The position numbers and the translations under genes are program-made. A stretch of DNA of 64,000 nucleotides. It comes from Clostridium sp. JN-1. Its GTDB lineage: Bacteria > Bacillota > Clostridia > Clostridiales > Clostridiaceae. The notes beneath the pieces were generated by a model, which was not told where the DNA came from, did not search any database, and saw only the letters and a program-made list of their open reading frames with translations. The stretch is from NCBI RefSeq assembly GCF_003718715.1, contig NZ_CP033465.1:1922001-1986000 (forward strand), written 5' to 3'. Below are positions 8,742-16,788 of the stretch, one piece after another. Each line of letters begins with the position of its first letter. The first letter of the stretch is position 1.

Positions 8742-9458
8742 ATGCAGAATGAAGTTTTAGATAGAAAAATTCTTTTAATTGATGATGAAGCTGAAATTTT
8801 GAAGCTTATAGAAACTGTTCTTAAAAAAGAGGGCTTTAGACGAATAATTAAGGCTAGTAATGGAATAGATGGTATTAGTTTATGCAAAAGTGAAAATCCA
8901 GATTTAATTGTATTAGATGTAATGATGCCTCATATGGATGGCTTTGATGTGTGCAAAAAAATAAGGGAGTTTTCTTTTGTTCCTATTATTTTTTTATCTG
9001 CAAAATCTGAAGATATGGATAAGATTTTAGCACTAGGTCTTGGTGGAGATGATTATGTAACCAAGCCTTTTAGTCCAAAGGAAGTAGCTTTTAGAATTAA
9101 AGCTCATTTAAGAAGAAACTTATACATAAAAAAAGAATTGTCCATAAAAGAAGACAAAATAAACTTTGGAAGCATAATTATTGATTTTCATAAAGGAGAA
9201 GTTTTAAAGAATAATGAGCTTGTATCTCTTACACCAAGAGAATACACACTGTTATCTTACATGGCTAAAAATTCAAACCAAATATTAAGCAAGCAAATGT
9301 TATGCGATGCGGTATGGGGAGATGATTTTGAAGGATACGATAATACTATAATGGTGCATATAAGAAAATTAAGAGAAAAGCTAGAAGATATTCCATCCAA
9401 CCCTAAACATATAATAACTGTTAAAGGCTTAGAATATAAGCTTATAAGGGAAGAATAA
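8742..9458 (+). CDS. OmpR/PhoB-family response regulator of the lantibiotic-type module
   Basis: A 238-residue regulator. The receiver domain has LIDDEAE for the acidic pocket, LIVLDVMMP for the phospho-acceptor Asp and YVTKPFSP for the conserved Lys. The DNA-binding domain carries TPREYTLLSYMAKN and ends IITVKGLEYKLI. GGGAGG sits just upstream of the ATG at 8742. The kinase gene begins one base after its stop, so the pair is co-translated. Divergence from the ABC operon is the usual arrangement for inducible peptide-immunity systems such as CprRK-CprABC of C. difficile, which I name as the closest familiar analogue rather than a proven orthologue. Confidence 0.92.
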   Translation: MQNEVLDRKILLIDDEAEILKLIETVLKKEGFRRIIKASNGIDGISLCKSENPDLIVLDVMMPHMDGFDVCKKIREFSFVPIIFLSAKSEDMDKILALGLGGDDYVTKPFSPKEVAFRIKAHLRRNLYIKKELSIKEDKINFGSIIIDFHKGEVLKNNELVSLTPREYTLLSYMAKNSNQILSKQMLCDAVWGDDFEGYDNTIMVHIRKLREKLEDIPSNPKHIITVKGLEYKLIREE

Positions 9459-9459
9459 A

Positions 9460-10869
9460 ATGAGACTTTTAAAGAAATTAAGCACAAACTTATCTCTAAC
9501 TAGAAAATTTTTAATTACACTTATAATTATAGTGATTGTAGAATTTGTATTAAATTTATTTGTTTACTTTCAATTAGTTGTATATACTCAAAATTCATCT
9601 TATTTTAGCCCTGAAAGATTTACATTAAATTTTTCTGATTACATATATATAAACGATAATACTCCTTATTTAAAGGATGATGGTAAAAAAGCTCTTGAAA
9701 AAGAGTCTGCATGGATTCAGATAATAGATAATAGCTTTAAAGAGGTTTATTCATGCAATAAACCTAAAGAAGTTCCTGCGCAATATACTCCTATAAAATT
9801 TGCACATATTTATAAGTATGATATTGCTAATTCTTCTGTATTTGTAAGTGCAAAAGAACTAAATAATAAAAATTTCACTTATATAATAGGTTTTCCTATG
9901 AATACTGTTGGAAAATATACTCTTATTTTTAATCCTTCTTCAACAAAACAATTTATCTGGAACGGATTTCTTATTTTAGTACTTATAAATATAGTTACAG
10001 CAATAATTTTATCCTATTTCCTATTTGGTAAAAAATTAGGAAAACCTTTAGAAAATATTATAGAAGGAATAAATGAGCTTTCTTGCGGAAACTATGAAAT
10101 TAAATTTGAAGAAAAAGGCATTTACAAAAATGTATTCAAGAATTTAAATAATTTAGGAATAACTCTTAGAGACAATAAAAACAAACGAGATGAATTAGAT
10201 AAAATGAGAGATACCTGGATTTCTTCCATATCTCATGATGTAAAAACTCCCCTATCCTCTGTAAAAGGCTATTCGGAGCTTATGAAGGATACTGAATACA
10301 CTTTTTCTAGAGAAGAAATTTTAGATTATTCAGCTATAATATATGATAAAGCTTCTTATATTGAAGGCTTAATTGGTGATCTAAATTTAACTTACAAGAT
10401 AAAAAATAAGGCTTTTACATTAGATAAAAAAGAAGTAAACCTTGTACATTTACTGCAAAACATAATTATAGAAATCTTAAATCATCCATTATATTCAAAT
10501 AGGAATATAACTTTTGAACCTTCAGAAGAAATTATATGTGCATATGTAGATGAAGCTTTATTTAAAAGATGTTTGGTTAATTTAATCTTCAATTCAATAA
10601 TTCATAATGATGAAGATGTTAAAATTAATGTTTCTATTTATAAAATGGATAACATTTATATAGAAATAAAGGATAACGGAAATGGTATAAGCCCTGAGGA
10701 TTTAAAACATATATTTGAAAGATATTATAGAGGTACGAACACCTCATCTTCAAAAGAAGGCTCAGGCTTAGGTATGGCTATAGCAAAACAAGTATTGGAT
10801 ATTCATGAAGCCTCTATTTCCATAGAAAGCTCACTAGGAGTTGGAACTACTTTAACCTTAGTTTTATAG
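9460..10869 (+). CDS. Sensor histidine kinase with extracellular sensing domain
   Basis: A 469-residue kinase: first transmembrane segment about residues 17-40, an extracytoplasmic region of about 120 residues, a second membrane segment about 165-190, a HAMP-like linker, then a HisKA domain with SSISHDVKTP (His about 259) and an ATPase domain with G1 DNGNGISP and G2 SGLGMAIAKQ. Unlike the short Bce-type kinase to the left, this one has a genuine outside domain and may sense its peptide directly. GGGAAG precedes the start. It should phosphorylate the regulator encoded immediately upstream. Confidence 0.92.
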   Translation: MRLLKKLSTNLSLTRKFLITLIIIVIVEFVLNLFVYFQLVVYTQNSSYFSPERFTLNFSDYIYINDNTPYLKDDGKKALEKESAWIQIIDNSFKEVYSCNKPKEVPAQYTPIKFAHIYKYDIANSSVFVSAKELNNKNFTYIIGFPMNTVGKYTLIFNPSSTKQFIWNGFLILVLINIVTAIILSYFLFGKKLGKPLENIIEGINELSCGNYEIKFEEKGIYKNVFKNLNNLGITLRDNKNKRDELDKMRDTWISSISHDVKTPLSSVKGYSELMKDTEYTFSREEILDYSAIIYDKASYIEGLIGDLNLTYKIKNKAFTLDKKEVNLVHLLQNIIIEILNHPLYSNRNITFEPSEEIICAYVDEALFKRCLVNLIFNSIIHNDEDVKINVSIYKMDNIYIEIKDNGNGISPEDLKHIFERYYRGTNTSSSKEGSGLGMAIAKQVLDIHEASISIESSLGVGTTLTLVL

Positions 10870-10975
10870 ATAAACAACCTAGGATAGTAATGTGGTCATA
10901 CCTCTTTAAAAATATCCTTCAGAAGGCACGTTAACTGCCATCTTTCCTTGAATTGACTTAACTAAAAGGATAAGT

Positions 10976-11016
10976 GAATGCCTTTGTTAAGCTTTTCAAA
11001 GCATTTAAAGGCATTC
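10976..11016. terminator. Hairpin between the kinase gene and the Cys-ended protein gene
   Basis: GAATGCCTTT and AAAGGCATTC form a perfect 10-bp stem with a smaller stem, GCTTT/AAAGC, nested in the loop. It lies between two convergent genes and could terminate either. The T-run is poor. Confidence 0.45.
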
Positions 11017-11082
11017 CAATTTCTTTTGATAGACAAAGTATGTTGTAAGCAAATTGCATGCACTAATAAACAATAACTTGAT

Positions 11083-11640
11083 TTAGCAAAGAATAATGAT
11101 TCTATATGGAGTAGTTTGGGCAGGTATGCTCTTGGTTGTAGGTCCATAGACAACAATTAGATTTCTATTTCCAGGGTGCCTATTAAAAATCTGATCGTTT
11201 GTTAGAATTACCTCAGTTGCTGGGCCGATATTTAGTTTTAAATTTCCACCGCTGCTTATAAGTTGATTATTAAAATAGTCTACTGTAACATTTTGATATT
11301 CTGTATTTTTTGCCATAACAATTGCAGGATACTGCGGAGGATAAATAAGAATGGCAGGGGCATTTGCATCATAAAATCCAGTTACCTCATCTCCTGCCTC
11401 TACCACTTCATGATCTACAAAGTAAGTTCCTGGAGATACCATAAAATTTACCGGGCCCTTGTCTTTGCTTTCAAGTGACATTAATTTATAGCATCCCCTT
11501 GATGTATCACTTTGATCAGGGTAAAAATCTCCAATCCTTATAACGGTACCACTAAAAGCTGCAAATTTTTGTACTTTATTTCTAAACTTTTGAGTTTGAT
11601 TCATGTAGTAAGGACAACAGGAAAATTGTCTATAATACAT
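11083..11640 (-). CDS. Hypothetical protein with terminal cysteines, possible spore-associated protein
   Basis: A 185-residue protein I do not recognise. It begins MYYRQFSCCPYYMNQ, with a Cys pair, and ends IIILC with a C-terminal Cys. The middle is beta-rich and soluble-looking, without membrane segments or signal peptide. GGAG precedes the chosen ATG by 8 bases. About 55 bp upstream there is CATATACTA, which fits the -10 of mother-cell sigma factors (CATAnnnTA), though the -35 spacing is not convincing. Terminal cysteines plus such a promoter would suit a cross-linked spore-layer protein, but this is inference only. Confidence 0.65.
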   Translation of the reverse strand: MYYRQFSCCPYYMNQTQKFRNKVQKFAAFSGTVIRIGDFYPDQSDTSRGCYKLMSLESKDKGPVNFMVSPGTYFVDHEVVEAGDEVTGFYDANAPAILIYPPQYPAIVMAKNTEYQNVTVDYFNNQLISSGGNLKLNIGPATEVILTNDQIFNRHPGNRNLIVVYGPTTKSIPAQTTPYRIIILC

Positions 11641-11740
11641 ACATAATACTCCTTTATATTAATACGATTAAAACCTCATCGTTAATAGTATATGAGACGT
11701 TATAAAAAGTGATACTCAATTAAATATACTTTAAAGTAAA

Positions 11741-11793
11741 ATGCCATTTTTCTCGTTCCCTCACTGCTATAAATTACAAGAAAAACATGGCAT
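11741..11793 (-). other. Long imperfect hairpin upstream of the Cys-ended protein gene
   Basis: ATGCCATTTTTCT and AGAAAaaCATGGCAT can pair over a loop of roughly 25 bases. On the minus strand the right arm is followed by TTTTACTTT. It could be a terminator or an RNA control element; no riboswitch family is recognised. Confidence 0.35.
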
Positions 11794-11906
11794 ACCTTAT
11801 TGCATTTGTAAATACTATTAAGTAAAGTAATCCGAATATAAAGATATGATGAAATTTGTTAGGCTCATATGTCATCATTTAATTATATATAATATCATTT
11901 TGGTTT

Positions 11907-11914
11907 TTAATTAT
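11907..11914. repeat. Target-site duplication, left copy
   Basis: TTAATTAT sits directly outside the left end of the IS1595-like element and is repeated exactly at 12915-12922. Eight bases is the usual duplication length for this family. Confidence 0.85.
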
Positions 11915-12914
11915 GGCTATGTTTTAAATCAATGTTGAAATTTGGCACAAACTTGTGAATATACTATAATTATGCTGCATTCGATGAAAGGAGGGCATGA
12001 TTATGGCGAATTCAAGCGATTTAATAGAACAAATACAAAGATTAACGTTATACCAACAACAGCATATATATTCTTTTTTAGAAGAAGTGCTTGTATTAGG
12101 TTCACAGGTAAGCCAGATTACACAGGAAGTTAAAGAATTTAGATTTGCCAAGGGAAAAGTCTGCCCTCATTGTGGTGCTGAAACTATATCAAGAAACGGA
12201 AAATATAATGGGAAACAACGATATATATGTAAATCATGCAGAAAGACTTTTACCGACTTCACCAACTCTGCTACTTATAAGAGCATTTTTTGGCATAGGC
12301 CCTGTTGAAGGTGTTATTGAGGCTGATGAAGTATTCTTTGCTGAAAGTTTTAAAGGTGCAAAGCCTTCTAAAATGCCAAGAAAATCTCGTAAAAGAGGTA
12401 AACAGGTTAAAAAGAGAGGTATAATCTAACGAACAAGTATGTATAGCCACTACTATTGATAGACAGGGTAATTTAATCATAGAATTACTGTGTAAAGGTA
12501 AGAATGACACATCAAGAATTAGAAAGGCTCTATGGTGGTCGTATAGGGGATAACTCTATCCTTTGTACTGATAGTCATAAGAGTTATGTTCAATTCGCCC
12601 ATGATTTTTCATTAGACCATAAGCGTGTAAAAAGAGGAAAACATAAAGAAGGAATATATCATATTCAGCACATTAATGCTGTTCACAGCAAATTAAAAAA
12701 GTGGATGAATAGATTTAATGGTGTTGCCACTAAATATATCAGTAACTATATGTACTGGTTCAAGTGGCTCGAACTATTTGAAATTTACAGTAGTTTATTA
12801 GGATACTTAATTGATAGATTTGGCGAAAAGTAGCCCATAATATTTAAATGAGCCAAAGGAGGACAACCCTTCTTTAATTATGTGCTAATTTCAACACTAT
12901 ATTAAAACATAGCC
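11915..12914 (+). mobile_element. IS1595-family-like insertion sequence, 1000 bp, inactive
   Basis: The ends are imperfect inverted repeats. The left end reads GGCTATGTTTTAA, then after 7 bases GTTGAAATT and GCACA; the right end, read from the other strand, starts GGCTATGTTTTAA and continues GTTGAAATT-AGCACA. Both ends are flanked by the 8-bp duplication TTAATTAT. Inside is a transposase gene broken by frameshifts and an internal deletion. The intact duplication means the copy landed here and decayed in place rather than being rearranged in. Confidence 0.9.
12003..12833 (+). pseudogene. IS1595-family transposase, frameshifted and internally deleted
   Basis: The N-terminal part from ATG 12003 (GGAGG 8 bases upstream) contains the zinc-ribbon CPHCG...CKSCRKTF that begins IS1595 transposases. 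Near 12280 the frame breaks: the expected helix-turn-helix and first catalytic Asp region is missing, and the sequence resumes in another frame with VIEADEVFFAESFKG. A stop follows near 12427, then further coding sense, with the C-terminal third (CTDSHKSY, the second catalytic Asp region, and HIQHINAVHSKLKKW) in yet another frame from 12504 to 12833. At least two frameshifts and a deletion of several tens of codons make it non-functional. Confidence 0.88.
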
Positions 12915-12922
12915 TTAATTAT
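12915..12922. repeat. Target-site duplication, right copy
   Basis: TTAATTAT, identical to 11907-11914, directly outside the right inverted repeat. Confidence 0.85.
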
Positions 12923-13430
12923 CTGTAAATGTTGTATTTTTATAAAAAAGCAATAAATTTTAACGTCCATGTTATGATATTATTAAATTACACCTTCTGT
13001 TTCATTTCCTGCTTCATTTAAACTTTTATTATTTTATAGAAATAACCTAACCGCACTGTCAGATATAAAATCAAATTTTATATTCATCCATCTTTGCATA
13101 TTATAAATATACTTTTGTCCAAATATTAGAGAAGATAGATTCTTAATAATTGAATATGCTGCATATGGATGTGGTAAAGCGCAGTCGTTTTTTGATTTAT
13201 ATGAAAATTTATCTATTAAATTATAATGTTTTTAGATATCCAATTACTTTAAGTATATTTCCTTGTAAGCGCATGGAATATATTTTTTTCATCTCCAATT
13301 TTAGTACAATCCTTGGCTTATCTCCCAATAGTTTACCATAAGTGTTCAAGTATTATAAACTTATAATTAATGAGCTTTATAAAAGTATTGCGTATCAAGC
13401 ATTGTTGTTAGATATATGCTTGATAATTAC
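12923..13430. other. Gene-poor decayed stretch
   Basis: No intact gene is seen. Short reading stretches on both strands look like fragments, for example a minus-strand run with QKYIYNMQRWMNIKF ending near 13040 and a plus-strand run EYAAYGCGKAQSFFDLYENL near 13150-13220, but none has a start with a ribosome site and a full domain. TCAAGCAT...ATGCTTGA near 13395-13423 is a small hairpin. I read the stretch as remnants of lost genes. Confidence 0.4.
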
Positions 13431-13466
13431 AAACTTAATTCATACTCCGGGGTATGAATTAAGTTT
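13431..13466. repeat. Dispersed repeat family B, minimal palindromic form
   Basis: AAACTTAATTCATAC and GTATGAATTAAGTTT form a perfect 15-bp stem around a 6-base loop, followed by a T-run. The two arms are the same sequences that end the 290-bp family-B element at 41496-41785, so this looks like a copy in which the whole interior is missing. It could act as a terminator. Confidence 0.75.
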
Positions 13467-13599
13467 TTCCTTATAAAGTATATATTAGCTGGCAACAATA
13501 TTTTATACATCAATGTATACAAATATGGAATTAGATATTGTTTAAACTTGATTATTTAGATGGCTAATAAAACATAATAAAAATAGATTTAAATCAGCA

Positions 13600-13728
13600 A
13601 ATTATATATCATAAGTGGAATCATTCGTTTAGTGATTTTGAGATGATAGTCTCTTGAAATACATATTTTTGTGGATTTTTATGTATGTAATTAAATTAAT
13701 CTAAAACTTAGACGATAGGGCTGTGATT
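13600..13728 (+). pseudogene. Gene remnant similar to the one at 41341-41490
   Basis: The end of this stretch reads LLKYIFLWIFMYVIKLI then stop. The remnant at 41341-41490 on the other strand reads SLKYIFLWAFIDVIKLI then stop, and the DNA upstream is also recognisably related. Here the frame is interrupted by stops just upstream (near 13640). The peptide resembles the C-terminal helix of TetR-type regulators, but that assignment is weak. Confidence 0.45.
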
Positions 13729-13797
13729 TTGATGTTCAAATCGCAAATGTAACTGTAAGTCTTATCCTGTATGTATTTCTTTCGTACTATCGTAGAA

Positions 13798-14190
13798 TTA
13801 ATACATATGAATCATCAGGTGGATTATTTGACATGATAAAAATTTAGCTGAAAGGTTAAGGAAACTTTTTGGTGAATTATTACAAATAATTATTGATACT
13901 GCTTCATAAAAATATGGTTTCATTCCAAAACCTGCATTGTTTACTAATACGAAAATACCTTTCTCTTTTATTTTACCAATAACTTGGTCAACACCTTCTC
14001 TATTAGAAAGTTCTGCTATAACTACATCTACATTAATTCTATATTTATTTTTAAGTTTATCCGCATATTTATCTATTACATCTTTTCTTCTGCCTGTTAT
14101 AATTAAATCATATCCCATGCTTGCAAAATACTTAGCATATGATGCACCAAGTCCACTTGTTGCTCCTGTTATTACTGCTACTCTACTCAT
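13798..14190 (-). pseudogene. Short-chain dehydrogenase/reductase, 3' half lost
   Basis: The first about 95 residues are a good Rossmann N-terminus: VAVITGATSGLG for the cofactor loop and LVNNAGFG for the structural NNAG motif. After MKPYFYE the similarity stops and an unrelated tail of about 35 residues ends at 13798. The family is normally about 250 residues long with a catalytic YxxxK, which is absent here, so the fragment cannot be active. Start at 14190 with GGAGG 7 bases upstream. It lies beside two other truncated genes, indicating a deletion-prone decayed block. Confidence 0.8.
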
Positions 14191-14320
14191 TTTCATTCCT
14201 CCAGTTTCTATATAAATTTTCTTATTTCTTTTTTCAAAGTTATTCTACCATCTTAATTTAAACTGAATTTAAACTACCTTGCTAAATTTTATATTTTATT
14301 AGCAAAAACAATAAAACAAA

Positions 14321-14357
14321 AAACTGCATTATAAACTTACAAGCTATAATACAGTTT
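14321..14357 (-). terminator. Terminator hairpin after the truncated kinase
   Basis: On the minus strand AAACTGTATTATA pairs with TATAATGCAGTTT and is followed by a T-rich run. It lies about 15 bp after the kinase-fragment stop codon. Confidence 0.7.
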
Positions 14358-14372
14358 AAATTTAATTTTAAA

Positions 14373-14903
14373 TTACTTTTCTGTTGAAAGTGATACAATA
14401 AATGATGCTCCTTTATTTATCTCACTTTCAACTTTGATAGTTCCTCTATGAAGGTCAACTATTTTTTTAGCAATAGCAAGACCTAGTCCATTCCCTCCAA
14501 GTTCCCTTTTTCTCGATTTGTCTACCATATAAAAGCGTTCAAATATATGTCTTTGTTCTTCTTCACTTATACTAATACCGCTGTCCTTAATTATTACCTT
14601 AATACTTGCTTCTTCTCTTTTAATTGATACATACATTTTGCTTTCATAAGGTGTAAACTTAATTCCATTACTTAATAAATTAATCCAAACAGTTCCACAA
14701 TCTAAAGCAGATAGTTTTAACAAATTATCGCTTAGCTTAAATAATCTTTTAGTCTCCATTTGAATAATTCCTAAATAAGATTTCTTTTCTTCGCAGAATA
14801 AATTCTGATTTTGTAATAATGCAGCAAAACCCCGTATAGAAGTAAGTGGCGATTGTATTTCATGAGATACGTTTGAGACAAAATCTTGACGCATTATTTC
14901 CAT
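14373..14903 (-). pseudogene. Histidine kinase remnant (sensor part and middle deleted)
   Basis: The fragment keeps the H-box region (DFVSNVSHEIQSPLTSI) and the ATPase core (INLLSNGIKFTP, DSGISISEEE, GNGLGLAIAKK). All membrane and HAMP segments are missing upstream, and an internal deletion joins LSALDCGTVW directly to INLLSNG, removing about 35-40 residues of the kinase core. The DNA just upstream (14904-14927) carries a HAMP-like NNMAKQF stretch in a shifted frame. The remnant follows a truncated response regulator, so a once-complete two-component operon has collapsed. Confidence 0.8.
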
Positions 14904-14927
14904 ATTGCTTAAAACTGCTTTGCCATA

Positions 14928-15125
14928 TTATTTACAAAGTTCCCATCCATTTATATTAGGCATCATAATATCTGTAATAACCATGTCCACTTTTTCAACA
15001 TCTAATTTTTTTAAGGCCTCTTTACCATCAAAAGCAGTTACTATTTCATAATTTTCATTTTTCAGTAATGACTGTATTAACATATTTATATTTTTATCAT
15101 CATCTGCTATTAATATTTTACTCAT
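14928..15125 (-). pseudogene. Response regulator remnant (first half of receiver domain)
   Basis: MSKILIADDDKNINML and MVITDIMMPNINGWELCK are a typical receiver start including the phospho-acceptor Asp, but the frame stops after about 65 residues, before the conserved Lys and the whole DNA-binding domain. The GAGGTG site and ATG at 15125 are intact, so a short, probably useless peptide may still be made. The truncation point adjoins the kinase remnant, which fits one deletion spanning the end of the regulator and the start of the kinase. Confidence 0.8.
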
Positions 15126-15330
15126 AATAAACACCTCTTGAGTTCATTTTAGCACTTTATTTTAAACTGAATTTAAACTCTTGTCATTCATCTTTTGCAC
15201 TTCTTAAAACAGAACCTAGCTATTCTGTTTGTCTGTTATCCTACTTTATATTAACATAGAATTATAATTAATATAGAGTATTTTAGATAACTAATTTATA
15301 TCTTTTACTAAAATAAGGGAGGGGTTTATC

Positions 15331-16440
15331 ATGGAGAAAGTTTATTTAAAAAAAGAAGATTGCTGCGGTTGTAGTGCATGTTACAATATTTGTCCTGCAC
15401 AGGCAATTTGTATGAAACCAGATGAGGAGGGATTTTTATATCCAGTCATAGACCAAGCACTATGTGTAGATTGTCACAGCTGCTTAAATGTTTGCCCTAT
15501 AATTTGCGATGGAAATTACAAAGGAAAAACTATACCAGAATTTTTAGCAGCTAAGCACAGATCAGAAGATGTTTTAATGAATTCTGCATCTGGAGGAATC
15601 TTTACAGCAATTTCCGATGCAATACTTCGGGAAGGTGGAGTAGTTTATGGTGCCGACTTCGACGAAAAATTTCATGTGTTACATAAAAGAGCAGAAAACT
15701 ATGATCAGCGAAATCGAATGAGAATATCTAAATACGTACAGAGTAACATGGGAGATACTTTTCAACAAATAAAAAAGGACTTAGCCGATAAAAAGAAAGT
15801 GTTATTTACTGGGACTCCATGTCAAAACGCAGGATTGAGAGGATATATAGGCGATTCACCATTGGTCAAAAATCTATACCTATGTGATTTGATTTGTCAT
15901 AGTATTCCAAGTCCTTTAATTTGGGAAGATTACAAAAGACTATTAGAAAAAGAGTACGGCGGAAAACTAACCAGTATTCAATTTCGATCTAAGATAATTG
16001 ATTGGAGTCGGGAAAACAGTAAAAAGGCATTCCTATTTACCACTTCAAATAGCCAAGAGATTCACAACGATAAAAGATTCTATCAACTTTTCTTTGGAGA
16101 AAAAACTATTATGCGTCCTTCTTGTGAACAATGCAGATTTACAGACATACATCGTGTATCAGATATTACTATTGCAGATTATTGGGGAATTGAAAAGTAC
16201 GCTCCTGAATTGATGAATAAAAAAGGTGTTTCTGTAGTTTTAATCAACAATAAAAAAGGTGCTGATCTCCTTGAAAAATGCAGCGAAGAATTGAAATATG
16301 AAAAACGTCCGAAGGAAGAATCTCTTATAGAGCAGCAGCGTTTAAGTAAACCTGTAAAGTTTCCAGAAAACCGCAAAAAATTCTGGGATGATTATAGAAA
16401 ATATGGCTTTGGGTATATCGTTGAACAATTAGCCAAATAA
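15331..16440 (+). CDS. F420 hydrogenase/dehydrogenase beta-subunit (FrhB)-family iron-sulfur protein
   Basis: A 369-residue cytoplasmic protein. Two 4Fe-4S ferredoxin motifs open it: CCGCSACYNICP at about residues 12-23 and CVDCHSCLNVCP at about 47-58. They are followed by an FrhB N-domain and C-domain with FTGTPCQNAGLRGY, SASGG and CEQCRFTD, where further Cys may bind clusters. In bacteria lacking F420 these proteins are flavin-dependent oxidoreductases, often beside pyruvyl- or glycosyl-transferase genes. Here it stands alone, so the substrate cannot be inferred. GGGAGGGG lies before the ATG. GC content is somewhat above that of the neighbours and codon use looks different, so it may be an acquired gene. 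Confidence 0.88.
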   Translation: MEKVYLKKEDCCGCSACYNICPAQAICMKPDEEGFLYPVIDQALCVDCHSCLNVCPIICDGNYKGKTIPEFLAAKHRSEDVLMNSASGGIFTAISDAILREGGVVYGADFDEKFHVLHKRAENYDQRNRMRISKYVQSNMGDTFQQIKKDLADKKKVLFTGTPCQNAGLRGYIGDSPLVKNLYLCDLICHSIPSPLIWEDYKRLLEKEYGGKLTSIQFRSKIIDWSRENSKKAFLFTTSNSQEIHNDKRFYQLFFGEKTIMRPSCEQCRFTDIHRVSDITIADYWGIEKYAPELMNKKGVSVVLINNKKGADLLEKCSEELKYEKRPKEESLIEQQRLSKPVKFPENRKKFWDDYRKYGFGYIVEQLAK

Positions 16441-16545
16441 TATATTTTAACCTATATGCATATTACAAATTTCAAATAAACTTTGTATAAAATTATTTTA
16501 ATATTCTAAAACTAAAATTAGAAACTTTTAAGAGGTGATAAAGTC

Positions 16546-16713
16546 ATGCAAAATAAAAAACCTGATAACCAAGATGATAAGACTAAATCAATGTTAAGTC
16601 ACAGCGATGAAAGTAGAAATTCAGAGACTGGTTATTTAAAACGTGGTAATCCTGCAGTTATACATGCTAAAGCAAGAGCCATGCGCAATAACAGCAATGA
16701 TTCATTTGAGTAA
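16546..16713 (+). CDS. Small hydrophilic protein, 55 residues
   Basis: A short gene with a good ribosome site (AAGAGGTGAT, 7 bases before ATG) encoding MQNKKPDNQDDKTKSM..., then a charged C-terminal half with KRGNPAVIHAKARAMRNN. It is entirely hydrophilic with no Cys and no membrane segment. Size and composition recall small acid-soluble spore proteins or small regulators, but I do not recognise the family. A strong hairpin follows directly, which supports a real single-gene transcript. Confidence 0.7.
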   Translation: MQNKKPDNQDDKTKSMLSHSDESRNSETGYLKRGNPAVIHAKARAMRNNSNDSFE

Positions 16714-16716
16714 ATA

Positions 16717-16768
16717 AAGGCAAAGTTAGTATTCCAAGTTCAACTGCTTGAAATACTAACCCTGCCTT
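16717..16768. terminator. Hairpin between convergent genes
   Basis: AAGGCA..GTTAGTATT..AAG pairs with CTT..AATACTAAC..TGCCTT, about 18 paired bases over a short loop. It lies between the 55-residue gene (plus) and the CBS gene (minus) and may serve both. T-runs are weak. Confidence 0.65.
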
Positions 16769-16788
16769 ATATCGAAAAATCCACACAA

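Noticed and set aside
12271-12510. Antisense ORF across the IS element
   Set aside because: It overlaps the recognisable transposase coding sense on the other strand and has no family signature or ribosome site.
13150-13341. 63-codon plus-strand ORF in the decayed stretch
   Set aside because: No ribosome site, no domain, and an alternative frame over the same bases looks equally protein-like; treated as debris.
11907-15125. Prophage or integrative element
   Set aside because: Only one IS and truncated chromosomal-type genes are present; no integrase, structural genes or attachment sites.
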